Notes under the pieces: generated by a model | What the model saw: the letters and a program-made list of their open reading frames with translations, nothing else | Databases searched by the model: none | What the model was told of the DNA's origin: nothing | Part shown: positions 21,420 to 33,066 of the stretch, piece after piece | Layout of the letters: each line of letters opens with the position of its first letter | Numbering within the stretch: the first letter of the stretch is position 1 | Assembly: GCF_010093815.1 (NCBI RefSeq) | Contig: NW_022985561.1 | Coordinates: 1,120,045-1,184,044, forward strand | Origin: Pseudovirgaria hyperparasitica | Lineage: Eukaryota > Ascomycota > Dothideomycetes > Acrospermales > Acrospermaceae | Direction: 5' to 3' | Length of the DNA: 64,000 bases | Program-made: the position numbers and the translations under genes

Positions 21420-22904
21420 ATGCCATCCCGCATCGCAGCCCTGCGAGGTATACAAACTACGGCTTCGAAGCAAGCACGGTGCCACACCCAGACACTCTCA
21501 AGCGCCTCGCACCTCTCTCTCAAGCAACAGATCTCTTCATACCGAACCTCGACCTTGCACAGCTCGCGATGGAGGCATCCTCATTCATACCAACCCTGCT
21601 CGCAGCACCGCAATGCCTCGACCGTTGCATATCCAGCGACCCGCGCAAAAAACACCATCTTAGGCACCACGCTCCTCCTCCTCGCTGCCGGCACTCTCAT
21701 ATATACGACCGACACCCGTGCCAGCATTCATAAGTACCTCGTCCCCCGCATCATGCGCCTGCTCTTCCCGGACGCCGAAGACGCCCATCACGCAGGCATA
21801 TCCACCATGGCCGCACTCTATGCGGCAGGTCTACACCCACGCGAACGCTCCTCCTCGTCGCCTGACCTCCGCACAACCGTCTTCGGCACACAACTCGCAA
21901 ACCCAATAGCCATCTCCGCAGGCCTCGACAAAGACGGCCTAGCAATTGACCCGCTCTTCGCGCTTGGGCCCAGCATTGTTGAAATCGGAGGCATAACACC
22001 ACGACCACAAGAAGGCAATCCAAAACCACGCGTCTGGCGCGTCCAAAGTCAAGAAGGAATGCTGAACCGCTACGGTCTCAACTCTGCAGGCGCAGCTGCC
22101 GTCGCACTCACACTTCGCCGCCGCGTTCGCACATTCGCAGATAAACTCGGCTGGGCCGGCCCGGCCGGGGAACAGGCAGTCCTCAACGGCAACGCAGACG
22201 TCCCTCCAGGTTCCCTCCTGCCAGGCCGTCTCCTCGCCGTCCAGATCGCCAAGAACAAAGACACTCCCGAATCCGACCAAGCGGCCGTTGCAGCAGACTA
22301 TGTCTCCTGTGTCCAGCACCTCGGCCCCTACGCAGACATCCTCGTCGTGAACGTCAGCTCGCCAAACACTCCCGGCCTCCGCAGCCTCCAGGCCGCCGAA
22401 CCCCTCACACACCTCCTCTCCGCCGTCGTGTCCGCCGCACAAAACGTGTCGCGCAAGAGCAAGCCGAAAGTCATGGTCAAGGTCAGCCCCGACGAGGCGT
22501 CGGAGGACGACATCTCCGGCATCGTCGCCGCAGTACACGCGTCCGGCGTCTCCGGCGTGATTGTCGCAAACACAACCAAGACGCGGCCTGTGCACGCCCC
22601 CTCGCTGCTCACGGCGCAAGAAACCCACGTGTTGACGGAAACTGGCGGGTTTTCTGGGCCCGCGTTGCTGGAGAGGACGGTGGAGTTGGTTGGGCGGTAT
22701 AGGAGGGCGCTGGACGAGGGCGCGGAGGGGAAGAGCAAAGTCATTTTTGCGAGTGGAGGCATATGTAGCGGTGCGGATGTGTTGCGGGTGTTGGAGGCGG
22801 GAGCGGCAGTTGGGATGGCGTATACGGCTTTGACGTACCAGGGGGCCGGGTGGGTAACGGAGTCGAAAAGACAACTGCAGGAGGCGTTGAATCAAAAGTC
22901 ATGA
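21420..22904 (+). CDS. pyrE: Dihydroorotate dehydrogenase (quinone), mitochondrial class 2
   Basis: Intronless, 494 residues. The first 70 residues are Ser/Thr/Arg-rich with few acidic residues, fitting a mitochondrial targeting signal. A membrane helix follows (GTTLLLLAAGTLIYT), as in inner-membrane class 2 enzymes. FMN-site motifs include NPIAISAGLDKDG and IVEIGGITPRPQEGNP. The catalytic serine lies in NVSSPNTPGLRSL (about residue 312). Further motifs are KVSPDEASEDD, VIVANTTKTRP and FASGGICSGADVL. The enzyme oxidises dihydroorotate to orotate in pyrimidine synthesis and passes electrons to ubiquinone. Codon third positions are strongly C-rich compared with its neighbours. Strong family match; the only uncertainty is the symbol, since names differ between species. 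Confidence 0.95.
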   Translation: MPSRIAALRGIQTTASKQARCHTQTLSSASHLSLKQQISSYRTSTLHSSRWRHPHSYQPCSQHRNASTVAYPATRAKNTILGTTLLLLAAGTLIYTTDTRASIHKYLVPRIMRLLFPDAEDAHHAGISTMAALYAAGLHPRERSSSSPDLRTTVFGTQLANPIAISAGLDKDGLAIDPLFALGPSIVEIGGITPRPQEGNPKPRVWRVQSQEGMLNRYGLNSAGAAAVALTLRRRVRTFADKLGWAGPAGEQAVLNGNADVPPGSLLPGRLLAVQIAKNKDTPESDQAAVAADYVSCVQHLGPYADILVVNVSSPNTPGLRSLQAAEPLTHLLSAVVSAAQNVSRKSKPKVMVKVSPDEASEDDISGIVAAVHASGVSGVIVANTTKTRPVHAPSLLTAQETHVLTETGGFSGPALLERTVELVGRYRRALDEGAEGKSKVIFASGGICSGADVLRVLEAGAAVGMAYTALTYQGAGWVTESKRQLQEALNQKS

Positions 22905-23454
22905 TCAAAGACTGTGTCATAGTGGCGTTAGATCTAAAATAAAAGCTGTGTAGAGTCTGTCCTTCAGGGACGTGGGTGGAAAGGTGATAGATCTATCTGC
23001 ATACTGAAGGGCCGCGTTTGATCTATAAGCGTGTTGGAATAGAACATGCCAATTACAATGTATATATAGTTATGGACACTCGATCATCGAGTCTACACAC
23101 GACACTTTATGCCATGTGTGCAACAACAAGTAGCGATAAGACAAGCTTCAAGGGCATCAGGCCTGTTCAAAAAAAAAAAAAACTGCTCCATACATCCAAT
23201 GGGGGGGAGAAAATTGTTTAACCCGGCCTACACCCATCATCAATCAGTTTTGATTTTTTAATGAGGCCTATGAACTCCAATAGCGCCGTACCAGCAATAC
23301 CATGGCGTCTCAATGATCACCAGAAAGAATCAAAATCCATAGATCCGCCCACCGCCTGATCAATGCAAAAGAGGACCGACCGTGTGTAGAATGAGCTTGA
23401 TATGATATACAAGAAGTAATGATAATGGTAGTTATAGCGGATGGCTGGGGGAAA
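22905..23454. other. Convergent intergenic region
   Basis: 550 bp between two converging stops. It includes an A-tract near 23169-23181 and AT-rich 3' UTR-like sequence. No gene was seen. Confidence 0.45.
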
Positions 23455-25387
23455 TCAGACCACGACCTCACCAAGCACACGTCCTGGGATCTGTTGGTGA
23501 GTAGTAGACGCATTATCCAGTAGCGTGGTGAAATATTCGATAACAGTGCGGCGACAGAGGAATAGAACAAAAAGCGGAATCCAAATGCACCATAGATGCC
23601 AGTCCTTGTAGATCGGCTTTCTCTTTTGTTGGTGGACACTTCGCACACGCTGTTGCTCCTCTTTGGAGAGCGCCTTGCGGCCAATCTTGACTTCCAGGCG
23701 AGTCGGAACCGGTTCGACCACGATCGGCGTGGTTGCCGAAGATGAACTTTGAGCAACGGAAGTCGGGCTATCGAATATTGAGGCACACTTTCGATCAAGA
23801 ATTGTTTCAGCTTGGGCCCGCATCGACGACTCTTCCTTCAAATCGTCGAGAGATGCTTTGGCTTGTTCGGGATATATCTCCTCATACGCTGGAGGCTGAG
23901 GCGAAGACGAGAACAGATCACGTAAATGGGATACGCTAAGCATAGCCGACGAGGTCACTGTTTTTTCGTCGTCGGATGGTGGTTCAGTTCGGGCCTGCGC
24001 ACCATGAGGGACAAGTGAACTGATACGACGGACCATCGGATTTGCTTGATAGCCTTCTAGAGTGGGCATCGGAGGCAGTGCCGGTAGTTGGAAGTGTGGG
24101 AACCAATGGACATTTTGCTGTAGCTGCTGAAACGAGGCAGCGATCTGACCAAATGCTGCAGCTGCGGCTGCTGATGCTGCAAAGCCATGCTGGTCTGGGA
24201 CCGGCTGTACGACTTGGGTCCGCTCTAGGACGTTGCTATTTCGGCGTGATCCAATCCAAGCCAATTCTCCAGATCTCGAATTGACCAGCGACAAATCAGC
24301 TTCGTCGTCGGCTTCCTCGTTGTCGGAGCTGTCAAAAGTATCCGCTTGTGAATTGAGACTGTTTTGGCTTGGTGACGCAGTTTCCCATACCGATTTCAGT
24401 GAAGTAATGCTGTTTGCTCGACTTCGCGGGACAGCTGCCCCAGCGCTGCGAGTGCGAGTATGATGCGGGAAGCGCCGAAGAGCAGCCTGAACCTCTGTAG
24501 AGCGTGTGAAATCAATAGCGAGGTAGCCTTTGAGGCTTCGTATCATTGGGTCTGCGCCACGCAGTATCAAGCGCCGTACAAGTTGCGGTTGGTTGTAGAG
24601 ACTTGCCATCATTAGAGGTGTAAAGCCTCCGTTATCACGAACCTCCGGGTCGGCTCCACGCGCGAGAAGCGCAGCCACAAAGCGAGTGTAGCCCAAGGCA
24701 CATCCAAGAGATATCATGGTGGCACCAGTCTTAGTTTGCATATTGTATTGAGGCGGTTCCGGGTTTTCGTCCAAGTCGAGAATGTCCAAGCAGCGAAGTA
24801 GCATATCCTCAGTGACCTTTCTTGACGCGAGCGAGGCCGCAGCACCCTGCATTTGGCGATAGCCGCCTTGCTGAGGCCCACCCATGAATGAAGGTCCCAT
24901 TGAGGCATTGCTCTGATCAGCCATGTTGATAAGAAAGCTCTTAAAGTTATCCATATTGCCACATCGTTGTGACATAACATCCAGAGCAAGTTGGAAAAGT
25001 TGGTTTGATGAGTCGTCTTTGTATGTAAATATTATGTGGGAAGCAGTTGCTTGCGGAGGCTGATTCGGGGCAAGAATTCTGACAGGTACAGCCCCAGGCA
25101 TGGCCGCAGGAGGTAACAAGCACACTAAAGTACTCTCTGACCACCATGTAGTGGTTGTAGCGGCATGGTCTCCAAACATGACCTCGAGATTGCGAGTGAA
25201 ACCACTGCCCAGACAGGTCACCTCAATGCCTCCTGTCAAAGGGCCTTCCGCTGGTAATATCTTTCGAAGAGCGTGGGTATGTCTTGGTGCCTGCGAGATA
25301 TCCATATTGTTCGGCAAACCTATGAGTGTGGTGTTCATGCTAGAGACAAAGTTGATGGGTTGCTGCTGTTGCTGCTGTTGCTGCTGT

Positions 25388-25422
<35 letters not shown>

Positions 25423-27648
25423 TTGCTGATAAGTATTTAAGGGACCTCGTGTAGCCGAGACCGGACTTCCACTTCGGCTTTGACGTGCAGAATTCGGTAC
25501 CGAGAAGAAGTGTTGAAGATTATCCCCACTTTGGTTTCGATGCCCTGGTGAGATGACTCCATGCATGCCGGGCGTAGCAGGACTATTGTCAATACCAGGT
25601 GCTATCGTCATTGGGTTCATGAAAGCAGACTCGGATTGTGGTATGAACGATGAGACTGGTGTGAAGCTAGCAGCTGTGGCGCTAGGAGGGCCACTTGTAA
25701 CAAAATTCGATGAGCCCATACCCTGAATCTGTGTATTGATCTTAGGCGTCATCGTCAAACTGTTTGGTAGTCGATGATGGTGAGAGCCGCTTCCCTTCCG
25801 CCTCTTATTGGCACCTGATTGAGCGGTTGGCGAAGCTTGCCGCGACGCATTACGCGGTGTCATCGTAGCTGAGGTCGTACCAGATGGCATACCAGAACGA
25901 GAACCAATCCCAGGCCCAGGGGCGAAAAATGCAGGTTGCTGTTGTTGATGATGATGATGATGTTGTTGTTGGAAACCATTTCGCAGTGCTTGAAGATCGT
26001 TAGTAGAGTGATACTGTCGTTCATAAAAGCCTGGGTTGAGGTCCGTTGTTTGGAGCGGTTGAGGTGGCTGGTGAGTTTTGTGATCGTCGGTGATGAGAAT
26101 TGGAGACGTGATAGACTGTGCAACCAACTGGTCATCGCTATCTGTCAAAGTGAAGATCACTTGGAAGCCCTGCTTTTCGCCCTGATGGCGACAATAACAC
26201 GCAATTCTCATAGGTACCTCGATCATCAGAGCACCCTCTGGATACTGTAGATGTTCGTGCGAGCCTTCTTTCGGTTTCGGCGGCTGCCATTCCTTATACT
26301 CTTTCTCATTGAACACCACAATTCGTTCGCGTTCAAACTTATTCCATGTTTCCTCGTCATCTTGTTTCTTAACTCTCTTGCGTGCTGCACGTTTACGCTC
26401 TCGCGCGACACAATTCTCACATATCTGGACCTCGCCGCCATTTAGTGGTTTTGCTGGATCATTTGGATCGTCGTCAGGCACGTTCGCGGATGATGAACGC
26501 CTGCTTTGGCTTTCTTCTTTGACTGGAGAACATGCAGCACGCGCAGCCCTTCGCAAAACCATTTGTTCAACACCTGGCTTTATGAGAGCACTCGCGCACA
26601 CTACACTTGTATGTAGTTCCAGTGTATCGGGTGCCTTGACCACCTCTTTGGCATAGTTCTTTGTCTTGGATATCGATTCACGAGGAAGATGGAGTTTTGT
26701 GATATGGGGAGGTAGAAGGCATGTTATCAGTCGGACAGAAATCTGTGTTTCCACCCGCGACTTGGTCTGTAGCGGGCGCGCTATGAATGTTACATTCCGT
26801 CGGAACGACGACCTGTCCGAGGAACTTGTCGGTGGAGATGCGATGGAATTGCTAGTCGAGGGAGAGACGTCCACAAAGTCGCTATGCCATGTGGGATTGA
26901 TCGACGGAGGAGTATTCGAGGACATGCCCATAGCGAGTCCAGCTGGAGAGCCTTCGTTGCTCACAGTCATATTGGGAGAATGATCTCGGGAATCTGCTCC
27001 TATCAAGAACTGAGACTTCTTTGATGACTGCTGTATATATTAGCACGTATGGAAATGAAGTCTGCGTATACATACTGCGGCTTCATGCTGCTTGGGCTGG
27101 AAGCTCTTCTCAATCTTTGCTGGTGTGATTGTGTGATTTCCCACCATAGATCCGGAGTGCCCCGGGCTGTTGCGTGCACTGAAGATGTTTACGTGGTTCA
27201 TATCGCGTCCAATCGTGTCGACGTCTGTCTCGGTAGACATGATTGGCGATTGATCGTTGAACAGGGTGTCGCTGGTCACGCCCCAACCGTTGGTCATGTC
27301 TACTGGAGAAAATATGGTTGAAGATTTGCGCTTCCGTTTGCCGGACGACTCGGAGGAGGAGTCTTGGTTTGAGCTGTCGGGTGAAGACGAAGAGACTGCG
27401 GATCGGGAATGGAATTGATTTACTTTGGACGAGTTCACCATCGGCCTCGTGTCGTGGGCCGAGTATCTGAGATCAGTGGGTGATGGTGCAGGAGGTGAAG
27501 CAAAACTGTCCAGCATTGCATTTGTGGTGAGAGTTGGATCTTCGTTTATCAAAGCGTCGTCAAACATAGAAAAGCTTGACTCGTCCCAGACAGGCATTTC
27601 CGTGTCAAAAGTTCTCGGACCGTCGAACAGGCTCTCGTTGTGATCCAT
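23455..27648 (-). CDS. mga2: Mga2/Spt23-type membrane-anchored transcription factor (IPT + ankyrin)
   Basis: Two exons, 27648-27076 and 27030-23455, with a 45-nt intron, give 1382 residues. Order: an acidic/serine-rich N-terminus, a conserved Spt23/Mga2 region (FIARPLQTKSRVETQISVRL onward), and a 23-residue glutamine tract (about 726-748). An IPT/TIG domain follows (ALRKILPAEGPLTGGIEVTC onward, about 770-850), then ankyrin repeats (TRFVAALLARGADPEVRDNG, about 950-1035). A single C-terminal membrane helix (WCIWIPLFVLFLC, about 1335-1355) ends the protein. In yeast, Mga2/Spt23 sit in the ER membrane as sensors of lipid packing. They are cut by the ubiquitin-proteasome system to release an activator of the OLE1 desaturase. 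The same domain order implies the same mechanism here, by inference. Confidence 0.92.
25360..25428. repeat. CAG/CAA microsatellite coding polyglutamine
   Basis: 23 consecutive glutamine codons on the minus strand (CTG/TTG on the plus strand) within the Mga2-like gene. CAG and CAA are interspersed, which tends to stabilise such tracts. Confidence 0.95.
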
Positions 27649-29814
27649 GGTACGAGGGGTACGACTCTTATAAAGTACTTTGCTTCTTTACTGCCTGCAG
27701 ATTAAGATGTTTAGCGAATTAAATTCGCCGCAGACACCAGCCACCGTGTACAAGAACGGTTATACAGGGTATATCGCGGATATATGATGCGGAGAAGTAG
27801 GCGGACGATCAACAAGGAAGCATGTCGACCGTTGACAATATAATTCCGGAGTTCACTTCTAGTATTCCAAGTGTATAGTGATATTGTCGTCGTGGAGGCG
27901 GGTAAGAGTTGACGTGCTCGTTAGCGATCAGGTGGGCGACGTGGTTCAAAGAGTGAAAGCGACGATCGGATGACCAGGAACGACGTAGGTCGCCCTTTGC
28001 GGCACAAAAGTCGAGAATTGATGAGGATTAGGCTTTAACGGATGTTGTCGCAGTCGTCTCTGGGGATGGGAGAGTGGTTGACGCGGGGAAGAGGACCCTG
28101 GGGATACGGTGAAGGACGACGTCTCACATACGGGAGGAGGGTTGGCGCAGGATAATGTCGATATCCAGGGCAGCGGCCAACCAGTGCCTTAGTGCCTGAG
28201 GCATACTGGTAGAACTATTACTACCAACTATCACTTTCACTGGCACTTTCATTTTCACATCCACTTTTACTTTTACTTTCACCATCACTCGAAGTCGTGG
28301 CCCTGACTGCAATACCCCTCCATCTCTTCCCTTTTCAGCCTTGACAGATAACGACCGAAGACTACTGTACCCTTAGCCTCCACGTCCGATCCTGGTCTTC
28401 AGTGTCAGGCTTCAACAGCACTAGTCCCCTTCCTCAAGCCATCTAGGTTTCGCCATATCAGTATCATGCACGGCTCCATTGCCTTATAGCGATAGACCCG
28501 ACACTGGTTATTGCGCCTCCTTGCTACATCATTCCCGATATCTCCCGCCGGGTCCCTACGCGTCATGCAGGCTACCTTGATCCATCTCCATGCAATGTGC
28601 ATGGCAGAATCGATTTATCAGAAGCATACCTTTGGACACGTTTTTCAATTCATTGCCATTGTATTGGCATATCGGGCATATCCTAGCTAGTGCCCAACGG
28701 TCGCGTTGCGGCGTCGACTGTATGTGCGCTTTCTGTAGAATATATAATAATCCCCGTCTAGCCACCTGCGGCTTCTGCCGAGCTTGTCCAAGATCTGTTA
28801 ATTGGGCCTACATTATATGATGCCTACTCGGCAGTACGAACACCATTGCAATTACAGAGGTGTGACGCAGGCAGTAGACCTGGGTGAAATAAAAGTATCG
28901 TACTGTGGTCGAACGACGTCATATTAATCGTGGAGTCCCAACAGGTCGAGAGAGATTCCCAGCCTCATGGATAGAGTACTACACATCAAGGGTCTACTGA
29001 TATCTAGCTTTTCGACACGAGTGTACCAGTATTTGTTCTCGACGATTGACTCGCAACCTCCTAGGACTCAACCTGATCCTTGGAGTCATTATCGTATGAA
29101 GTTCTACTGATCATGGATACAGACCAGAGGCATTTGATGTCTACAGAACCCAACGACCTATCAAAGAGTCCTACTCGATTGCACTTGCGCGAGTTTTATC
29201 ACTGCGCTGTACGCTACTGCGAGCCTAATGCACACATCCAGATTGCGCAATGCGCAACCGCCACCCTTCCGAACATCGGGACGAGCCTCGTGCATCAACC
29301 TGACAAACCAGGAGTCGAGGACACGACTCTGGCTAGCCACGATGGATTGTGTCGCATTGTGGTCAGTCCGGAACTTGCTCTCACACAAGTTACCAGACTG
29401 AACGAGCCTATTCATCAGGACGTTGTACATCGAGCATAGAAAAGTTTCTACAGGTGACTAATGGCTGTATACGGTGACATAGAAAGGGCAAGCTAATCAT
29501 ATCAACACATGTTGTCCATTTCTAAAGAATCTCATTGGTCAGAGATTGCTGAGTAAATATGGAATACAACCAGGGTCCCGCTCTATTTCTGCGACTGCCG
29601 CATTTTGCTACCCTGCAACCACTTGCATCATCTATCCTCTGAACTTTCAAATGACCCGTCCAAGACCTCACAATGTAACGACTGCAGTAAACACGTAAAT
29701 AAACGCAAACTTGAGAGCGACTTGAGTTTGCACACTCTGGAACTTCTTGAGCCAAGATCTACCGATCTTTCGCATCGGTAGTGGTCCTAGACATCGCTGC
29801 ATAGTCGAACCACC
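27649..29814. promoter_or_regulatory. Long divergent intergenic region mga2-like / gde1-like
   Basis: About 2.2 kb between two divergent starts, so it carries both promoters. Near 28215-28285 there is an imperfect hexamer repeat of ACTTTC/ACTTTT type. Short frames elsewhere (for example 29080-29439) have no recognisable product or coding bias. No RNA gene was recognised. Confidence 0.45.
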
Positions 29815-32027
29815 ATGCTGGGCGATCTCTACAGTGCCATAGATGCTGGGCATCTAACACACGTCAGGGAAGCTCTGCACGACCAGTCAACCTGGACACT
29901 TCTGAATACGACGCGAGACAAAGATGGCTATACTCCGCTGATATTAGCCTGCAAGAATGGAAACTCACGTATCGTTGACCTCGTCCTGGAGAGCGGTGCG
30001 AAGCAAGATGTTCTGGATCACGCCGGCTGGACGGCGCGCGAACATGCTGCCTTTCAAGGCCACCTTGAGGTTGCACGCCAGATGAAGAGTCTCGAAAAGG
30101 ATAACTTCATGGCGGGACCAGCCAAGCCTACTGCTACCGAACAATACCGTAAATTCGCATTCGACCGAGACGATGCCCATATCGTATTAAACATTGGCAT
30201 CACTCAGGTTAGCAAGGTCCAGCCAGTAATTGATCTAGCAGGTATCGACACAGAAAAAGATACAGCAGTTACGCTTGATATCTGTACCAATGAGAACCCC
30301 GAGGAGAAGTACCATGTCAAGCTCCCGTTGACTGGTGATCTTGTTGATAACACAATGATCTTTCCTGTCTCGAACTTGGCCAAGGCACGGCTCGTGTTTC
30401 GGATATTTCAAGATAGCCACAGTTTGGCGAAGGAAAGGCGATTGATTGGTTGTGGGACGGCACTGTTGTCTGACAAGGAGAATTGTTACGGTGTCAATAG
30501 GGAGAGCCTTGTTCGGGAACACATTGTGCCAATCATGAACACTTCAACATTTGAATGCATGGGCACCATCACTGTGACTTTCGTACTCGCGAAGCCGTAC
30601 CCTCATCTGAAGTCACGACAATGGGATATCGTCCAGGCGCTCGAACCGCCACGACTTGTTGGCCATAGAGGTCTGTGATACACACAAATAACTTCAAAAC
30701 TGGGCACTGATCACCCATAAGGCTTAGGGATGAATGATAACGGCATGGACCGTTTGCAGATTGGTGAGAATACTGTGCAGGTAATTGTAAGGAATGACAA
30801 ATATGGAGTTGTGCTAATGACCTCCAGTCATTTATTTCTGCCGCGAAGCAAGGCGCTACGTTCGTTGAGGTGAGCATCCCGAAGCACGATCGCACCGGAC
30901 AAACTAACACTTGTTGACCTACTCAGTTTGGTAATGCAACGCAATGGGAGTAATCGTCGGTTGCCTCGATACTGACACTGTCTGTAGATGTACAAGTGAC
31001 GAGAGATCTGGTACCAATCCTGATGCACAATTATGCACTCAGTGAATCCGGCACAGATATTCCTGTTCATGAGCTCACCTTAGACCAAGTAGGTCAATTC
31101 GACGAAAGAGATTATGGGAATACTGAACGACACGTAGTTCATGCATATTAGCAAGCAGCAATCACTAGTAGGTGACTGCGTTCGGTCTGCACGCGATGTC
31201 GATAAGTTGCAGAACTATTCGCGCCGCGCTCGCTCAGAAAGCCGAACCCTGTCGGAAGACACCAGTGATGTCCAAAGGCGCATGGAATTCACTGTAGAAT
31301 ACATGCACAAAGGCTTTAAAGCGAATACTCGAGGCAGGTTTATTCAAGATACCTTTGCAACACTGGAACAGGCTATGCATGACGTACCTAAAGAAGTCGC
31401 ATTCAACATCGAGATTAGTCTGTGTCCTCATAGATAGACAATACGACAAGCTTACTCAAGTTAGAATATCCGCGGCGTTTTGAGACCTTAGTACTGGATC
31501 TTGCCCCTGTCGTCCTCGAACTGAATACCTTCGTCGATGCAATCCTAGACGTGATAAACACATCTATAAAGAACAAGAACCGAAAGATCATCCTTTCATC
31601 TTTCACTCCAGACGTCTGCATCTTGCTCTCTCTAAAGCAGAAAGCATTTCCCATTTTCCTTATCAGTAATGTCAGACAGCCGATGGACGACAAAGAGTCT
31701 AGGTGCGCCAACATGCGCGTCGCTGTGAAGTTTGCTCAATGCTGGGGGTTGCAAGGAGTTGTATTTTTGGGAGAAATCTTCCTGCTGTGCCCGAGGCTCG
31801 TACACTGGATCAAGAATCGAGGGTTGATCGTTGGGAGCTATGGGTCGCAAAACAATGACCCCGCGAATGTTAAAGTAAGATCCAGGACCTCACGTAGAAG
31901 TTGGCTGACGGATATACTACAGGCGCAGTTGAAGGCGGGCGTGGATCTCATCTACACAGACCGTGTCGGGCTGAATGCAAAGGTATTGAGGGAAGAGTTT
32001 GGTATGGGCCAGCAGACCAAGATCTAA
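29815..32027 (+). CDS. gde1: Gde1-type glycerophosphodiester phosphodiesterase (ankyrin + GDPD), no SPX
   Basis: Eight exons: 29815-30670, 30722-30780, 30828-30869, 30927-30930, 30988-31088, 31138-31417, 31465-31874 and 31923-32027, giving 618 residues with all phases closed. The N-terminus has ankyrin repeats (DKDGYTPLILACKNGNSRIV, then AGWTAREHAAFQGHLEVA). A beta-rich linker leads to the GDPD domain, which opens with LVGHRGLGMNDNG and continues QIGENTVQSF, TFVEFDVQVTRD, FNIEIKYP and LTLDQFMHIS. GDPD enzymes split glycerophosphodiesters into glycerol-3-phosphate and alcohol; Gde1 uses glycerophosphocholine. Exon 4 is only 4 nt (TTTG), flanked by introns with good branch sites, and completes the FDVQ motif. 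Yeast Gde1 begins with an SPX domain and is nearly twice as long; no SPX sequence is visible here. Confidence 0.85.
30927..30930 (+). other. 4-nt microexon of the gde1-like gene
   Basis: The nucleotides TTTG are flanked by CTCAG on the left and GTAATG on the right. The upstream intron (57 nt) has ACTAAC and the downstream intron (57 nt) has ACTGAC. Including the four bases gives GAG TTT GAT GTA, restoring EFDVQ of the GDPD fold; skipping them breaks the frame. Confidence 0.75.
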
Positions 32028-33066
32028 TCTCTATCCTATTCGATCCCTGGTCGGCATCTAAGCAAGATGGCAATTGTCGAAACCTGCACCAATGAAGGAA
32101 ACACCAACATAGAGATAGTCTCTTTTTGTCTCGCCAACTAATATAGTTGGGGTCTCACTGTTTAAAAGAACGAGGGGCCTAATGGCGTCAGGCAGCAGAC
32201 ACAGCCGGATATGAGTTCACCTCAGGCACCAAGGCTGTTTTGTCCTATCTATTAATTTGAATGCAAGTCTCGTCTCTTCCATTAAATATCATTACGTACC
32301 AATCCGGTCTTTATTCTTAGAGCACCGTTACATTTCGTGCAGGACAAATACGCATTTTCCTCAGGATCTCGCCAAGTCTAGAACCGTTCGAGGTCAAAGT
32401 GGCTGGCTTGCCCAGAGCAATCCGTATCCATGGATCGATTAGTCCGGCTAGCGACCAGGGCTACCAGGCTAGAACACCGATGGACCTCACGATCGGAGAA
32501 GACACCGAAGTTAGTGTGTGTGTCACGTATCAGTAATGAAGATATGCACAACTCCTACAGCCGGAATCGTTGAGACGGGTTGGCCTGTGGTCTGAATCTC
32601 CAAAGTCTTACGGACGGTGTGCGTGGACCGATTTCCAATATCCGCTCGCAATGCGAACGGCCAGATGCCAACGCGGACCACAGTTTCAGACGAGTATTCC
32701 TCGGCTGGATCGTATGCTTTTGGGCTTTGCGTCGCGCAATAAATCTGAGGGCTGCCTGTCAGCCAGTAAGAGCTCGGGAGAATTGGTGGCTTATGCAGGC
32801 TGAATGGAATCCGCAAATTTATGCAACTAGACTCAGCTGCGCACCGTATGATTCTCAAAATATACGAGGAAGGCTGGCACTCATTTCCAATTCTGAACGA
32901 CCTATCGGCTATGCTTCGTGTCGTGGGTTACGATGCAAGGCTGAGCATGGTAGCCGCACTGATATATATGGACACTCGTAGACAAGCTCTTGATGCCTGC
33001 GTCGATTTTTCCCTTATCAGAAACCCGAGAAATAAGGTTTTCTAGAACCGCCCTCGCGCATCCGCA
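32028..33066. other. Intergenic region
   Basis: About 1.04 kb. A 74-codon open frame at 32821-33045 and others at 32570-32981 have no recognisable motif and no splice link to the next gene. I regard them as chance frames. Confidence 0.35.

Noticed and set aside
21199-21663. 154-codon plus-strand ORF overlapping the start of the dihydroorotate dehydrogenase gene
   Set aside because: Out of phase with the enzyme and of no recognisable family; an overlapping frame.
21939-22895. 318-codon ORF antisense to dihydroorotate dehydrogenase
   Set aside because: A shadow of the C-rich codon third positions of the enzyme gene; no recognisable domain.
28124-28312. Small ORF with a Val/Lys repeat
   Set aside because: Encoded by an imperfect hexamer repeat; no further coding sign.
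31418-31464. Apparent non-canonical intron in the gde1-like gene (GT..CA)
   Set aside because: Using the TTAG acceptor at 31464 gives a normal GT..AG intron and the expected NIEIKYP motif, so nothing unusual remains.
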